Notes under the pieces: generated by a model
The model's input: only the letters and a program-made list of their open reading frames with translations
What the model was told of the DNA's origin: nothing
Database searches by the model: none
Assembly (NCBI RefSeq): GCF_003208055.1
Contig: NZ_QJUE01000005.1
Span: 248,001-312,000, forward strand
DNA: 64,000 bases
Source: Prochlorococcus marinus XMU1408
Lineage (GTDB): Bacteria; Cyanobacteriota; Cyanobacteriia; PCC-6307; Cyanobiaceae
Direction: 5' to 3'
Shown here: positions 49,870 through 60,376 of the stretch, piece by piece
Layout: each line of letters opens with the position of its first letter
Numbering within the stretch: the stretch's first letter is position 1
Translations under genes and position numbers: made by a program

Positions 49870-52800
49870 TTACTCCTCGTACTCTTTACCTAATGATTCA
49901 TAGGTAGGTCTACTTGGCGTGCTTCTTCGAGGATTCACATCTTGCATTAGATCAACCTCTTTCCCATCATCTGTATAAACTCCAATATCTAATCCCAATG
50001 ACTGAAGTTCTCTCATCAAAACTTTGAAAGATTCTGGCGTCCCAGGCCTTGGGATTGGTTTACCTTTAACTATGGAATTAAGAGCTTCGTTCCTACCCTG
50101 CATATCATCAGACTTCACAGTTAAGAGTTCTTGCAATGTATATGCTGCTCCGTAAGCCTCTAGCGCCCATACTTCCATTTCTCCCAATCTCTGACCTCCC
50201 TGCTGAGCCTTACCACCAAGAGGTTGCTGAGTTACCAAAGAATAAGGTCCTGTAGATCGAGCATGAATTTTATCGTCAACTAGATGGACAAGTTTAAGGA
50301 AATGGGCATAGCCAACTGCAACTGGTTGATCAAAAGGCTCACCAGTTCGACCATCTGTTAGAAGCAACTTACCAGGGTCCTCAGGGTTAAAAACCCATGA
50401 TTTCCCTGGCTGCTTCGCAGCTTCTTTTAAGTAAGCTTGAACAGTCTGATTAGACATCTCTGGTCCATACATCTCATCGAATGGGACGACTTTTACGCGA
50501 CAATTCAAGTTGGAAGCCGCCCATCCCATCAAGAGTTCAAATACTTGTCCCACATTCATTCGACTTGGAACTCCTAATGGGTTAAGGCATATGTCTACAG
50601 GTGTTCCATCAGGGAGATAAGGCATATCCTCTCTTGGAAGGATTCTACTAATAATTCCTTTGTTACCATGCCTACCAGCCATTTTATCCCCAACTTGAAT
50701 CTTTCTACGTTGAGCCACATAGACTCTTACAACCATGTTAGCTCCAGGTGGTAGTTCATCACCTTGTTCTCTTGTATAGATTCTGACATCAACTACTCGA
50801 CCTCTCTCAGTAGAGGGGACTCGAAGAGAGTTATCTCTAACATCTCTTGCTTTTTCTCCAAAAATAGCCCTTAAAAGTTTTTCCTCTGGTGGTTGATCTG
50901 ATTCTCCTTTGGGAGTTACTTTTCCAACAAGAATGTCTCCACTCTCAACAAAAGCTCCTATTCTGATAATCCCCATCTCATCAAGATTTCCAAGACTTTC
51001 TTCTGAGACATTTGGTATCTCCCTTGTTATTTCTTCTGGACCTAGTTTTGTTTGACGAGCTTCAATTTCATATTTTTCTATATGCACTGAAGTATATAGA
51101 TCATCTGTAACTAATCTTTCGCTAACCAGAATTGCATCTTCATAGTTGTAGCCTTCCCATGGCATATATGCAATTAAAACATTTTGACCAAGGGCTATTT
51201 CTCCTCCCTCACATGCTGATCCATCTGCTAATACTTGGCCAACAATAACTTGATCACCGTTCATAACTATAGGCCTATGATTTAAACACGTATCTTGATT
51301 AGACCTCTGATATTTTTGTAAGTAATGAGTATGGTCATTTCCTTCTTCATCAGTAACGACAATTGCATTCGCATCGACATAAGTTACTGTTCCATTAACT
51401 TTTGAAATTGGAACCATTCCAGAATCTCTAGCAACTTGAGTTTCTAGACCAGTCCCAACAAGAGGTCTTTCTGGACGCAAAAGAGGAACTGCTTGTCTTT
51501 GCATGTTGGAACCCATCAAAGCTCGGTTCGCATCATCATGTTCAATAAATGGAATTAAAGATGCCGCTACTGAAATAACCTGCACAGGTGAAAGTTGGAC
51601 ATAATCAACTTGCTCGGGTGGAACAGTTTCAAAGTCTTGTCGATACCTAACTGGAACAAGTTCTGTCAATATTTTTCCTTCTTCGTCAGTAGCCACATCA
51701 CCAGGGGCAACCCTGCACTCATCTTCTAAATCCGCAGATAAATAAATAGGATCTCCTTCTTTAATTAATCTTCCATTATCTACTTTCCAGAAAGGTGTCT
51801 CAATAAAACCATATTCATTAACTCTTGCGTGAGTAGCTAATGAATTTATAAGACCTGCATTTGGACCTTCAGGAGTTTCAATTGGACAAAGTCTTCCATA
51901 ATGAGATGGATGAATATCCCTAACAGCAAACCCAGCTCTTTCACGAGTTAAGCCACCTGGTCCCAAGGCAGATATACGTCTTTTGTGAGTTAACTCAGCC
52001 AATGGATTAGTTTGATCCATAAATTGACTTAATTGACTTGAACCAAAAAATTCTTTAATTGCTGCTACTAAAGGTTTTGGATTAACTAATTGAGCTGGGG
52101 TAAGAGAATCTGTTTCCCCAACTGTCATTCTCTCCTTGATTATTCTTTCAAGTCTATTTAATCCAACTCGGACTTGATTCTGTAAAAGCTCTCCAACAGA
52201 CCTTACTCTTCTATTACCTAAATGATCAATATCATCCAATGTTGCTCCGCCAACATCCAATTCTAAATTTATTAAATAATCTAATGTAGATAGAACATCT
52301 TCATTTGTAAGTGTCCGAATATTGTCTGGGATAGTTAGGCGTAATTTTTTATTAATTTTATATCTACCAACTCTCCCCAAGTCATAACGTTTTGGATCAA
52401 AAAATCTTGTTTGAAGTAACTGTTGACCTCCACTAACCGATGGAGGCTCGCCTGGCCTAAGTTTCTTATAAAGCTCTAAAAGAGCCTGATCTTCTGAACT
52501 TATACCCTCTTCATTTGCAGCATCAATTGACTTTTTATAAAACTCCGGATGTCTTAATTTATCTATTACATCATTATCGGATAAACCCATTGCCCTCATT
52601 AGGACATGTGCATTAATTTTTCTTGTTTTATCTACACGAACATGCAACAAATCATTTTTATCAGTCTCAAACTTTAACCATGCACCACGATTAGGAATAA
52701 CACTCGCATTATAAGTTCTTCTACCATTTTTATCTTGCTCGTCTTTGAAATAGACTCCAGGACTACGAACAATTTGATTAACTATTACTCTTTCAGCACC

Positions 52801-53157
52801 ATTTATTATAAAAGTTCCCCTTTCTGTCATTAAAGGTAGTTCACCTATAAAAACTTCTTGCTCTTTGATCTCTCCGGTTTCTTTATTAACTAAACGACAA
52901 GTCACGTACATCTGAGAAGCAAAAGTTGCATCTCTTCTTTTTGCTTCTTCTACATCATGCCTAGGGCGCTTAAGCTTGTACTCAGCTCCTATAAAATGTA
53001 ATTCAAGCTTACCTGTATAGTCAGTAATAGGAGAAAAATTATCTAATTCTTCTATCAAGCCTTTATCCAAGAACCACTTAAAACTTGATCTTTGAACCTC
53101 AACCAAATCAGGCAGATATGTAGCTGCTTTGGCTACCTGAATCGCGCTTCTGCTCAT
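49870..53157 (-). CDS. rpoB: DNA-directed RNA polymerase subunit beta
   Basis: The beta subunit of RNA polymerase, 1095 residues, a normal length for cyanobacteria. Visible are the rifampicin-pocket region ([21 protein letters not shown], in part, and [21 protein letters not shown]), the [12 protein letters not shown] motif and the C-terminal clamp region [14 protein letters not shown]. First gene of the rpoB-rpoC1-rpoC2 operon. The 260-base leader region contains an eight-C tract and two inverted repeats. Confidence 0.99.
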   Translation of the reverse strand: MSRSAIQVAKAATYLPDLVEVQRSSFKWFLDKGLIEELDNFSPITDYTGKLELHFIGAEYKLKRPRHDVEEAKRRDATFASQMYVTCRLVNKETGEIKEQEVFIGELPLMTERGTFIINGAERVIVNQIVRSPGVYFKDEQDKNGRRTYNASVIPNRGAWLKFETDKNDLLHVRVDKTRKINAHVLMRAMGLSDNDVIDKLRHPEFYKKSIDAANEEGISSEDQALLELYKKLRPGEPPSVSGGQQLLQTRFFDPKRYDLGRVGRYKINKKLRLTIPDNIRTLTNEDVLSTLDYLINLELDVGGATLDDIDHLGNRRVRSVGELLQNQVRVGLNRLERIIKERMTVGETDSLTPAQLVNPKPLVAAIKEFFGSSQLSQFMDQTNPLAELTHKRRISALGPGGLTRERAGFAVRDIHPSHYGRLCPIETPEGPNAGLINSLATHARVNEYGFIETPFWKVDNGRLIKEGDPIYLSADLEDECRVAPGDVATDEEGKILTELVPVRYRQDFETVPPEQVDYVQLSPVQVISVAASLIPFIEHDDANRALMGSNMQRQAVPLLRPERPLVGTGLETQVARDSGMVPISKVNGTVTYVDANAIVVTDEEGNDHTHYLQKYQRSNQDTCLNHRPIVMNGDQVIVGQVLADGSACEGGEIALGQNVLIAYMPWEGYNYEDAILVSERLVTDDLYTSVHIEKYEIEARQTKLGPEEITREIPNVSEESLGNLDEMGIIRIGAFVESGDILVGKVTPKGESDQPPEEKLLRAIFGEKARDVRDNSLRVPSTERGRVVDVRIYTREQGDELPPGANMVVRVYVAQRRKIQVGDKMAGRHGNKGIISRILPREDMPYLPDGTPVDICLNPLGVPSRMNVGQVFELLMGWAASNLNCRVKVVPFDEMYGPEMSNQTVQAYLKEAAKQPGKSWVFNPEDPGKLLLTDGRTGEPFDQPVAVGYAHFLKLVHLVDDKIHARSTGPYSLVTQQPLGGKAQQGGQRLGEMEVWALEAYGAAYTLQELLTVKSDDMQGRNEALNSIVKGKPIPRPGTPESFKVLMRELQSLGLDIGVYTDDGKEVDLMQDVNPRRSTPSRPTYESLGKEYEE

Positions 53158-53186
53158 TCGAGAACCTGCGTTTATATTTAGAGGAC

Positions 53187-53194
53187 GGGGGGGG
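53187..53194 (-). repeat. C8 homopolymer tract in the rpoB leader
   Basis: Eight G on the plus strand, so eight C in the rpoB transcript, 30-37 bases before its ATG. Such a run stands out in AT-rich DNA and no other comparable run was noticed in the window. It could affect leader folding or vary in length by slippage. Confidence 0.6.
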
Positions 53195-53207
53195 ATGTCT
53201 TTACTTG

Positions 53208-53223
53208 TACTTTAGTAAAAGTA
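53208..53223. repeat. palindrome in the rpoB upstream region
   Basis: TACTTT (53208-53213) and AAAGTA (53218-53223) form a perfect 6-bp inverted repeat around AGTA, about 50 bases upstream of rpoB. It may be a binding site or a small hairpin. Confidence 0.35.
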
Positions 53224-53334
53224 ATTGAGCTCTCCTAAGTAAAAACAAAAAAACAATCTCCTAGAAGACTGAGCTATGAAATGAATTTACTTAATCAACG
53301 AACCAACTGACACTAAAGGTAGAACCTAATAAAG

Positions 53335-53359
53335 GCCAAGCGTAGATACCACGCTTTGC
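53335..53359. repeat. stem-loop between tatD and rpoB
   Basis: AAGCGT (53338-53343) pairs with ACGCTT (53351-53356) around a 7-nt loop, and beyond one mismatch two more G-C pairs extend the stem. It lies 60-80 bases after the tatD stop on the minus strand. It may end tatD transcripts or structure the rpoB leader; there is no clean T run behind it. Confidence 0.45.
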
Positions 53360-53417
53360 AAGACAATGTATAATTCTACACTCAAATCAGATAATTAACT
53401 AGGGCAAATTGAGATAT

Positions 53418-54209
53418 TTAAGGCAACCCAAACAATTTCCTTGCATTTTGAGTGCTTTTTTCGGCAATTTCATAAAAGCTTTCACCTTTAAGCTCTGAAA
53501 TTTTTTCTACTACATGCCTTACGAAAGAAGGCTCATTCCTCTTGCCTCTATGCGGAACAGGAGACAAGAAAGGACTATCTGTTTCAACAAGAAACCTTGT
53601 TGAAGGGACTTCTCTCGCACATTCATGGATATCAATCGCTTTTTTGAAAGTTACATTCCCGCTAAAGCTTATGTAAAAGCCCAGATCAAGAAAGTCTCTC
53701 ATCTCCCGAAGATTTCCACTCCAGCAATGCATAACACCTCTCGGACAACAATTCTCTTCAGTAAGCTTCGAGAAGACTTCTTGCATCTCTTTAGCAGCAT
53801 CTCTGCAATGAACAATTACTGGCAAATTCAATTCATAAGCAAGCTTTAATTGGGGCATTAAGATAGATAGCTGCTCACTCAAATTTTCTGCCTTGAAAAG
53901 ATCAAGACCTAATTCTCCTATCGCAACGACTCTCTTATCATCAAGAGCTGCATTTTTTAAAACATTTAAAGTTTCAGGTCTCCAGTGATGAACATCTAAT
54001 GGATGAACTCCAACTGAATACCTCATTTCGTGGAATTGATCAGCCAATGACTTGATAGCCGGTATTTCCGAAGGCTCTACACAAGCGTGTAATAAAGCTT
54101 TAACACCTTGGGATCGCCACCTTTCTGCAACTTTTTCTCTATCTTCATCAAAGTTAGAGAATACGATATGGCAGTGACTATCAATTATTGAACTTTTTTG
54201 ATCGCTCAA
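53418..54209 (-). CDS. tatD: TatD family metal-dependent hydrolase (DNase)
   Basis: A 263-residue TIM-barrel hydrolase of the TatD family, which cleaves DNA in E. coli. Metal-site motifs are IDSHCHIVF at the N-terminus, VAIGELGLD, VIVHCRDA, GVMHCWSG and LVETDSPFLSP. It is transcribed after rpsT (49-base gap) and lies upstream of rpoB, an order seen in other picocyanobacteria. Confidence 0.93.
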   Translation of the reverse strand: MSDQKSSIIDSHCHIVFSNFDEDREKVAERWRSQGVKALLHACVEPSEIPAIKSLADQFHEMRYSVGVHPLDVHHWRPETLNVLKNAALDDKRVVAIGELGLDLFKAENLSEQLSILMPQLKLAYELNLPVIVHCRDAAKEMQEVFSKLTEENCCPRGVMHCWSGNLREMRDFLDLGFYISFSGNVTFKKAIDIHECAREVPSTRFLVETDSPFLSPVPHRGKRNEPSFVRHVVEKISELKGESFYEIAEKSTQNARKLFGLP

Positions 54210-54258
54210 GATAGAAAATATATTCTTCTTTGAATAATAAATCCTTTATTATTTTTTC

Positions 54259-54591
<333 letters not shown>

Positions 54592-54671
54592 CTACCTCAA
54601 GACCATGAAGAAGATCTACATAAATCAAAATTAAGGCATAAGATAATCAAATTGAACCTATCCAAAAGTTC

Positions 54672-56021
54672 ATGACGCAAATAATTAATAAAAATGCGGT
54701 TCAAAAAAACCTCTCAAAAAAATCAATTATAAAAATAGCTAACAATATCGATCAGGCTAAGCTTGAGCTGAAGAGAATTACTGATAGAACATCGGGAAAC
54801 GTTCAAGACGAAGCCATAAAGGTAGTTAATGAAATACTTAAAAACGTATGCGAGAGGGGTGATGAAGCTCTTAAAGAATACACTTCTCGCTTTGATGGAT
54901 TTATTGCGGAAGAATTGCAAGTACCATCAGATTTAATATTGAAAGCCTGGGAAGAGACACCTAAGGCTTTGCAAGATTCACTTTTATTAGCAAAAAAAAG
55001 AATTGAAAAATTTCATAGACTTCAAATTCCAAAAAATATCAATTACAAGGGGGTGCATGGAGAATCACTAGGGAGAAGATGGCGTCCAGTTGAAAAAGCG
55101 GGAATATATGTACCTGGTGGTAGAGCGGCATATCCAAGCACTGTTCTAATGAATGCTATTCCAGCATACGTAGCAGGAGTGAATCAAACCATAATGGTTT
55201 CTCCAGCCAACTCTAAAGGAGAACTAAACAAAACCGTTTTAGCTGCAGCACATATTACTGGTATAAACAAAGTTTTTCGTATTGGAGGTGCTCAAGCTAT
55301 TGGTGCACTTGCTAATGGAACTGAATCGATTCCAAAAGTAGATGTAATTACTGGACCAGGAAATATATATGTAACATTGGCCAAGAAAAATGTTTATGGA
55401 AAAGTAGGCATTGATTCTTTAGCTGGACCAAGTGAAATTCTAATCATTGCTGATCAATCAGCAAAATTGGAACATGTTGCATCTGACATGCTAGCCCAAT
55501 CAGAACATGACCCTTTAGCATCTGCAATACTAATAACTACCAATAAAGAATTATCGAAAAAATTACCAGCAGAACTTGAACGTCAATTAATCAATCATCC
55601 AAGATATGAAATATGCAAAAAGTCAATTATAGATTGGGGTTTAATAGTTCTTTGTGATGAATTAGAAGCTTGCATAGAGTTAAGTGATAGCTTTGCTCCC
55701 GAACATCTTGAGTTACTTGTAACCGATCCTCAGGAATTATCAAAAAACATCAGAAATGCTGGTGCAATATTTATGGGCTCATGGAGCCCTGAGGCTGTTG
55801 GAGATTATCTCGGAGGGCCAAATCATACCCTTCCAACTTCGGGTACTGCAAGATTTGCTGGTGCTCTTGGGGTGGAAACCTTTATGAAAAATACATCACT
55901 TATAGATTTCTCTCAAGAAGCTTTTGATGAAACTAAGCATGCCATAGTGCATTTAGCTAATAGCGAGGGGTTGCATAGCCACGCAGAATCAATATTAATT
56001 AGAGACTCTAAATCTTGCTAA
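54672..56021 (+). CDS. hisD: histidinol dehydrogenase
   Basis: HisD performs the last two oxidations of histidine synthesis. The 449-residue protein carries [49 protein letters not shown] (zinc-binding Gln/His) and PEHLELL plus [15 protein letters not shown], all diagnostic. The first 30 residues are a variable lead. Its last 14 bases overlap the 3' end of rpiA tail to tail. Confidence 0.97.
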   Translation: MTQIINKNAVQKNLSKKSIIKIANNIDQAKLELKRITDRTSGNVQDEAIKVVNEILKNVCERGDEALKEYTSRFDGFIAEELQVPSDLILKAWEETPKALQDSLLLAKKRIEKFHRLQIPKNINYKGVHGESLGRRWRPVEKAGIYVPGGRAAYPSTVLMNAIPAYVAGVNQTIMVSPANSKGELNKTVLAAAHITGINKVFRIGGAQAIGALANGTESIPKVDVITGPGNIYVTLAKKNVYGKVGIDSLAGPSEILIIADQSAKLEHVASDMLAQSEHDPLASAILITTNKELSKKLPAELERQLINHPRYEICKKSIIDWGLIVLCDELEACIELSDSFAPEHLELLVTDPQELSKNIRNAGAIFMGSWSPEAVGDYLGGPNHTLPTSGTARFAGALGVETFMKNTSLIDFSQEAFDETKHAIVHLANSEGLHSHAESILIRDSKSC

Positions 56022-56718
56022 GTGATTCAACAACAACTACTTCATTTTCAACTTTTCCAACTAAAACCTCATCTGTCAGATTTACAAAAAGTCCATTTTC
56101 AAGAACACCTGGAATGTTATTAATTTGACTTTCAAGTTGTTCTGGTTGATCAATACCATTCTGAAAGGTTAAATCAAGAATCAAGTTACCCTGATCAGTA
56201 ACAATTGGTCCAGCCTTTTTCTGGGCCATCCTAAGTTGCCCTACTCCACCCAAATCTTCTAAGGTTTTTTTTACTTGTTTCCAAGCGGAAGGTAAAACCT
56301 CTACTGGCAACTTGAAATCAAGATTTAATCTTTCAACAATTTTTGTTGAGTCAACAACAACTATAAATTTTTTGGCCAAAGCAGCTACAAGTTTTTCTTG
56401 CACATGACAAGCGCCTCCACCTTTAATTAGCTGAAAGCTAGAATCAACTTCATCTGCTCCATCTATTGCAAGATCAATTTGTGAGACAGAAGATAGAGAT
56501 TTAAGTGGTATTCCTAATTCGGCAGCAAGCACTTCGCCCTGAAAAGATGTAGTTACACCAACAACATCTTTAATTACTCCTGATTTTATTTTCTGAGCAA
56601 GAGCCTCAATCATCAATGCTGCTGTGGAGCCAGAACCCAGACCAAGAACCATCCCGTTTTGAATTTTGTCTACAGCAGCTTGAGCAACTGCATGTTTCAT
56701 CTGAGTTTGGAGATCCAT
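56008..56718 (-). CDS. rpiA: ribose-5-phosphate isomerase A
   Basis: RpiA interconverts ribose-5-phosphate and ribulose-5-phosphate in the Calvin and pentose phosphate cycles. The 236-residue protein has [15 protein letters not shown], the phosphate/active-site stretch [20 protein letters not shown], and [11 protein letters not shown] with the catalytic Glu/Lys region. It overlaps hisD at the 3' end and follows htrA by 36 bases on the same strand. Confidence 0.97.
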   Translation of the reverse strand: MDLQTQMKHAVAQAAVDKIQNGMVLGLGSGSTAALMIEALAQKIKSGVIKDVVGVTTSFQGEVLAAELGIPLKSLSSVSQIDLAIDGADEVDSSFQLIKGGGACHVQEKLVAALAKKFIVVVDSTKIVERLNLDFKLPVEVLPSAWKQVKKTLEDLGGVGQLRMAQKKAGPIVTDQGNLILDLTFQNGIDQPEQLESQINNIPGVLENGLFVNLTDEVLVGKVENEVVVVESLSKI

Positions 56719-56754
56719 TTTTTCGTACCTTTTCGAGAGACAGTAGCAAAATAT

Positions 56755-57915
<1,161 letters not shown>

Positions 57916-58001
57916 TCAAAAACAATAAGGTATATCAATCCAAAATAATAAGAACCCAATTTTAGAGGTAACCGAAACCTTTATCTAGTAATATTTAATT
58001 G

Positions 58002-58064
58002 CCTGACGGTACCTCTTTAAATAGAGGCAGGTCAAAACTTAAACCGCTCGGGCCGATCGCCCGA
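58002..58064 (+). promoter_or_regulatory. structured leader upstream of rimP
   Basis: Two hairpins precede the preferred rimP start. In the first, CCTCT (58012-58016) pairs with AGAGG (58023-58027), extended by CCTG (58002-58005) with CAGG (58028-58031). In the second, TCGGGC (58048-58053) pairs with GCCCGA (58059-58064). The second stem is unusually GC-rich for this DNA and ends 15 bases before the TTG at 58080. If rimP starts at 57999 instead, these would be coding. Confidence 0.45.
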
Positions 58065-58079
58065 ATTCGACTCTGCCTT

Positions 58080-58550
58080 TTGTCTAATCAAACCGTTACA
58101 GAATTGAGAGTTCTCGCAGCAAAGTCAGCATCTAAGAATGGCTTTGCTGTAAGTGATTTCAAGATGTTCACTCATCTAAATCCCTTATCAATTCAAGTCA
58201 ATATTCGACACCAAAATCCTGACAAGAAAGTCACTATTGATGACTGCTCTATGCTTAGTGAATATATTGATGAAGCGATTCAAAATTCATCTATCATTAA
58301 TCAACCTTTTACTTTAGAAATTAGTAGCGAAGGAGTTGGTGAAATCTTAACTAAGGAAAAAGATTTTCAAATTTTTAAAGGTTTTCCAATTGAAGTTACT
58401 TATCAGGATTTAAAAAAAATTGAACAAAAAACAACTGGTTTGCTTCTAAAAAGGTCAGATAATGATCTTCAAATAAATCAAAAGGGTAAAGTTCACCGAA
58501 TCCCAGTCGAAGACGTTATTGAAGTCCGACTTACAACACCTTCTGGTTAA
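58080..58550 (+). CDS. rimP: ribosome maturation factor RimP
   Basis: RimP assists 30S maturation. From TTG 58080 the protein is 156 residues, the usual size, beginning MSNQTVTELRVLAAKSASKN and containing LSIQVNIRHQNPDKKVTIDDC and FTLEISSEGVGEILTKEKDF, quoted in part. The frame stays open to a TTG at 57999, which would add 27 basic residues without family similarity. First gene of the conserved rimP-nusA-ylxR-infB cluster, 55 bases before nusA. Confidence 0.88.
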   Translation: MSNQTVTELRVLAAKSASKNGFAVSDFKMFTHLNPLSIQVNIRHQNPDKKVTIDDCSMLSEYIDEAIQNSSIINQPFTLEISSEGVGEILTKEKDFQIFKGFPIEVTYQDLKKIEQKTTGLLLKRSDNDLQINQKGKVHRIPVEDVIEVRLTTPSG

Positions 58551-58605
58551 AATTTAGATATTAACTATCTAACCCAATCATTCTCATCTCTATATCCCAT
58601 CATCG

Positions 58606-60045
58606 ATGGCTCTTGTTTTACTCCCAGGCTTAAATAACTTAATTGAAGACATTAGTGAGGAAAAAAAACTTCCATCACAAGTTGTCGAAGCTGCTTTAAG
58701 AGAAGCACTTTTAAAAGGTTATGAAAGATATCGAAGGACTCTATACTTAGGTATCAGTGAAGATCCTTTTGAAGATGATTATTTTAGTAATTTTGATGTT
58801 GGTTTAGATTTAGAGGAGGAAGGCTACAGAGTTTTAGCAAGTAAAATAATAGTCGAAGAGGTTGAAAGCGATGATCATCAAATAGCAATAGCAGAAGTTA
58901 TGCAGGTTGCTGATGACGCTCAAGTTGGAGATACAGTTGTTTTAGATGTGACTCCAGAAAAAGAAGATTTTGGAAGAATGGCTGCATCTACAACCAAGCA
59001 GGTATTGGCACAAAAATTAAGAGATCAGCAAAGAAGAATGATTCAAGAGGAATTTGCTGATTTAGAAGATCCAGTTCTTACTGCCAGGGTCATAAGATTT
59101 GAGAGGCAGTCAGTAATTATGGCTGTAAGCTCAGGGCTAGGGAGACCAGAGGTCGAAGCAGAGCTTCCAAGAAGAGATCAATTGCCAAATGATAATTACA
59201 GAGCAAATGCAACATTCAAAGTATTCCTCAAAGAAGTTAGTGAAATTCCTAGGCGCGGTCCTCAACTTTTTGTAAGCAGATCAAATGCTGGCCTGGTGGT
59301 CTATTTGTTTGAGAACGAGGTACCGGAAATACAAGAAGGTTCAGTGCGTATTGTTGCTGTTGCTCGTGAAGCGAATCCACCCTCAAGAGCTGTAGGTCCA
59401 AGAACAAAAGTAGCAGTTGATAGTATTGAAAGAGAGGTGGACCCAGTTGGAGCATGCATCGGTGCTAGAGGAGCTCGAATTCAGCAAGTTGTTAATGAAC
59501 TTCGTGGAGAAAAAATAGATGTCATTCGTTGGTCGTCTGATCCGGTTCAATACATCTGTAATTCATTAAGCCCTGCAAGAGTTGAAGTGGTCAGACTTGT
59601 AGATCCTGAAGGACAGCATGCTCATGTATTAGTCCCCCCTGATCAACTTAGTCTTGCCATTGGTAGAGAAGGACAAAATGTAAGACTTGCTGCAAGGCTT
59701 ACTGGATGGAAAATAGATATCAAAAATTCCCAGGAATATGATCAAGCCACTGAAGATTCAGAAGTTGCAGAATTAATTTCTCAAAGAGAAGAAGAAGAGT
59801 CGTTACAGAGAGAAGCTGAGAAAAGATTGGAAGCTGAACAAGCTGCTAGAGCTGAAGAAGATGCTCGATTAAGAGAGCTCTATCCCTTACCTGAAGACGA
59901 AGAAGATTTCCAAAATGATCAATTATCAGATATTGATCCAGATGAAACAGAACCTGAATCTGCTGAAAACAATATTGAAGAAACAACCGAAGTGTCTGAT
60001 GATAGCGAAGATAAATTAATTCAAGAAGAGGAAGGAACCCGGTGA
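58606..60045 (+). CDS. nusA: transcription elongation/termination factor NusA
   Basis: NusA binds RNA polymerase and nascent RNA and modulates pausing, termination and antitermination. The 479-residue protein has the N-terminal polymerase-binding domain, an S1 domain around residues 140-205 (TARVIRFERQSVIMAV start) and KH domains with GACIGARGARIQQVVNEL and LAIGREGQNVRLAARLTGW. The last 90 residues form a very acidic Glu/Asp-rich tail in place of the C-terminal acidic repeats of E. coli. Its stop overlaps the ylxR GTG by 4 nt. Confidence 0.96.
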   Translation: MALVLLPGLNNLIEDISEEKKLPSQVVEAALREALLKGYERYRRTLYLGISEDPFEDDYFSNFDVGLDLEEEGYRVLASKIIVEEVESDDHQIAIAEVMQVADDAQVGDTVVLDVTPEKEDFGRMAASTTKQVLAQKLRDQQRRMIQEEFADLEDPVLTARVIRFERQSVIMAVSSGLGRPEVEAELPRRDQLPNDNYRANATFKVFLKEVSEIPRRGPQLFVSRSNAGLVVYLFENEVPEIQEGSVRIVAVAREANPPSRAVGPRTKVAVDSIEREVDPVGACIGARGARIQQVVNELRGEKIDVIRWSSDPVQYICNSLSPARVEVVRLVDPEGQHAHVLVPPDQLSLAIGREGQNVRLAARLTGWKIDIKNSQEYDQATEDSEVAELISQREEEESLQREAEKRLEAEQAARAEEDARLRELYPLPEDEEDFQNDQLSDIDPDETEPESAENNIEETTEVSDDSEDKLIQEEEGTR

Positions 60046-60317
60046 GTCAAAATCCCATTCTGCGGAGATGTGTAGCTTGCAAAAAAGTACTTGATCGCAA
60101 GTGTCTTTTAAAAGTTACTAGAGATTTTCAGAATGGAGTAGTTCTTTGTGGCGGGATGGGAAGATCAGCCTATCTATGTCCAACTGAATCATGCTTTGAG
60201 GTAGCTTTGAAGCGAAAACGATTACAAAAAGCCTTGAGATGTGAGATTCACTCAAGCTTTTTCAATATGCTCCAAAAACAACTTAATACCTGCATTGATT
60301 CAGATACTGAGGCATGA
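60042..60317 (+). CDS. ylxR: YlxR (DUF448) family RNA-binding protein
   Basis: A 91-residue basic protein with the YlxR signature RRCVACKKVLDRKCLLKV and a later GRSAYLCPTESCFEVALKRKRLQKAL, quoted in part. YlxR sits between nusA and infB in most bacteria and binds RNA or acts as a nucleoid-linked regulator. It starts with GTG at 60042, overlapping the nusA stop as GTGA. Confidence 0.9.
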   Translation: MSQNPILRRCVACKKVLDRKCLLKVTRDFQNGVVLCGGMGRSAYLCPTESCFEVALKRKRLQKALRCEIHSSFFNMLQKQLNTCIDSDTEA

Positions 60318-60376
60318 TGTTCATGAAGAGAACACACCTAACTCAAAACCAAATCTAAAGTTCAAGTACAACATTA

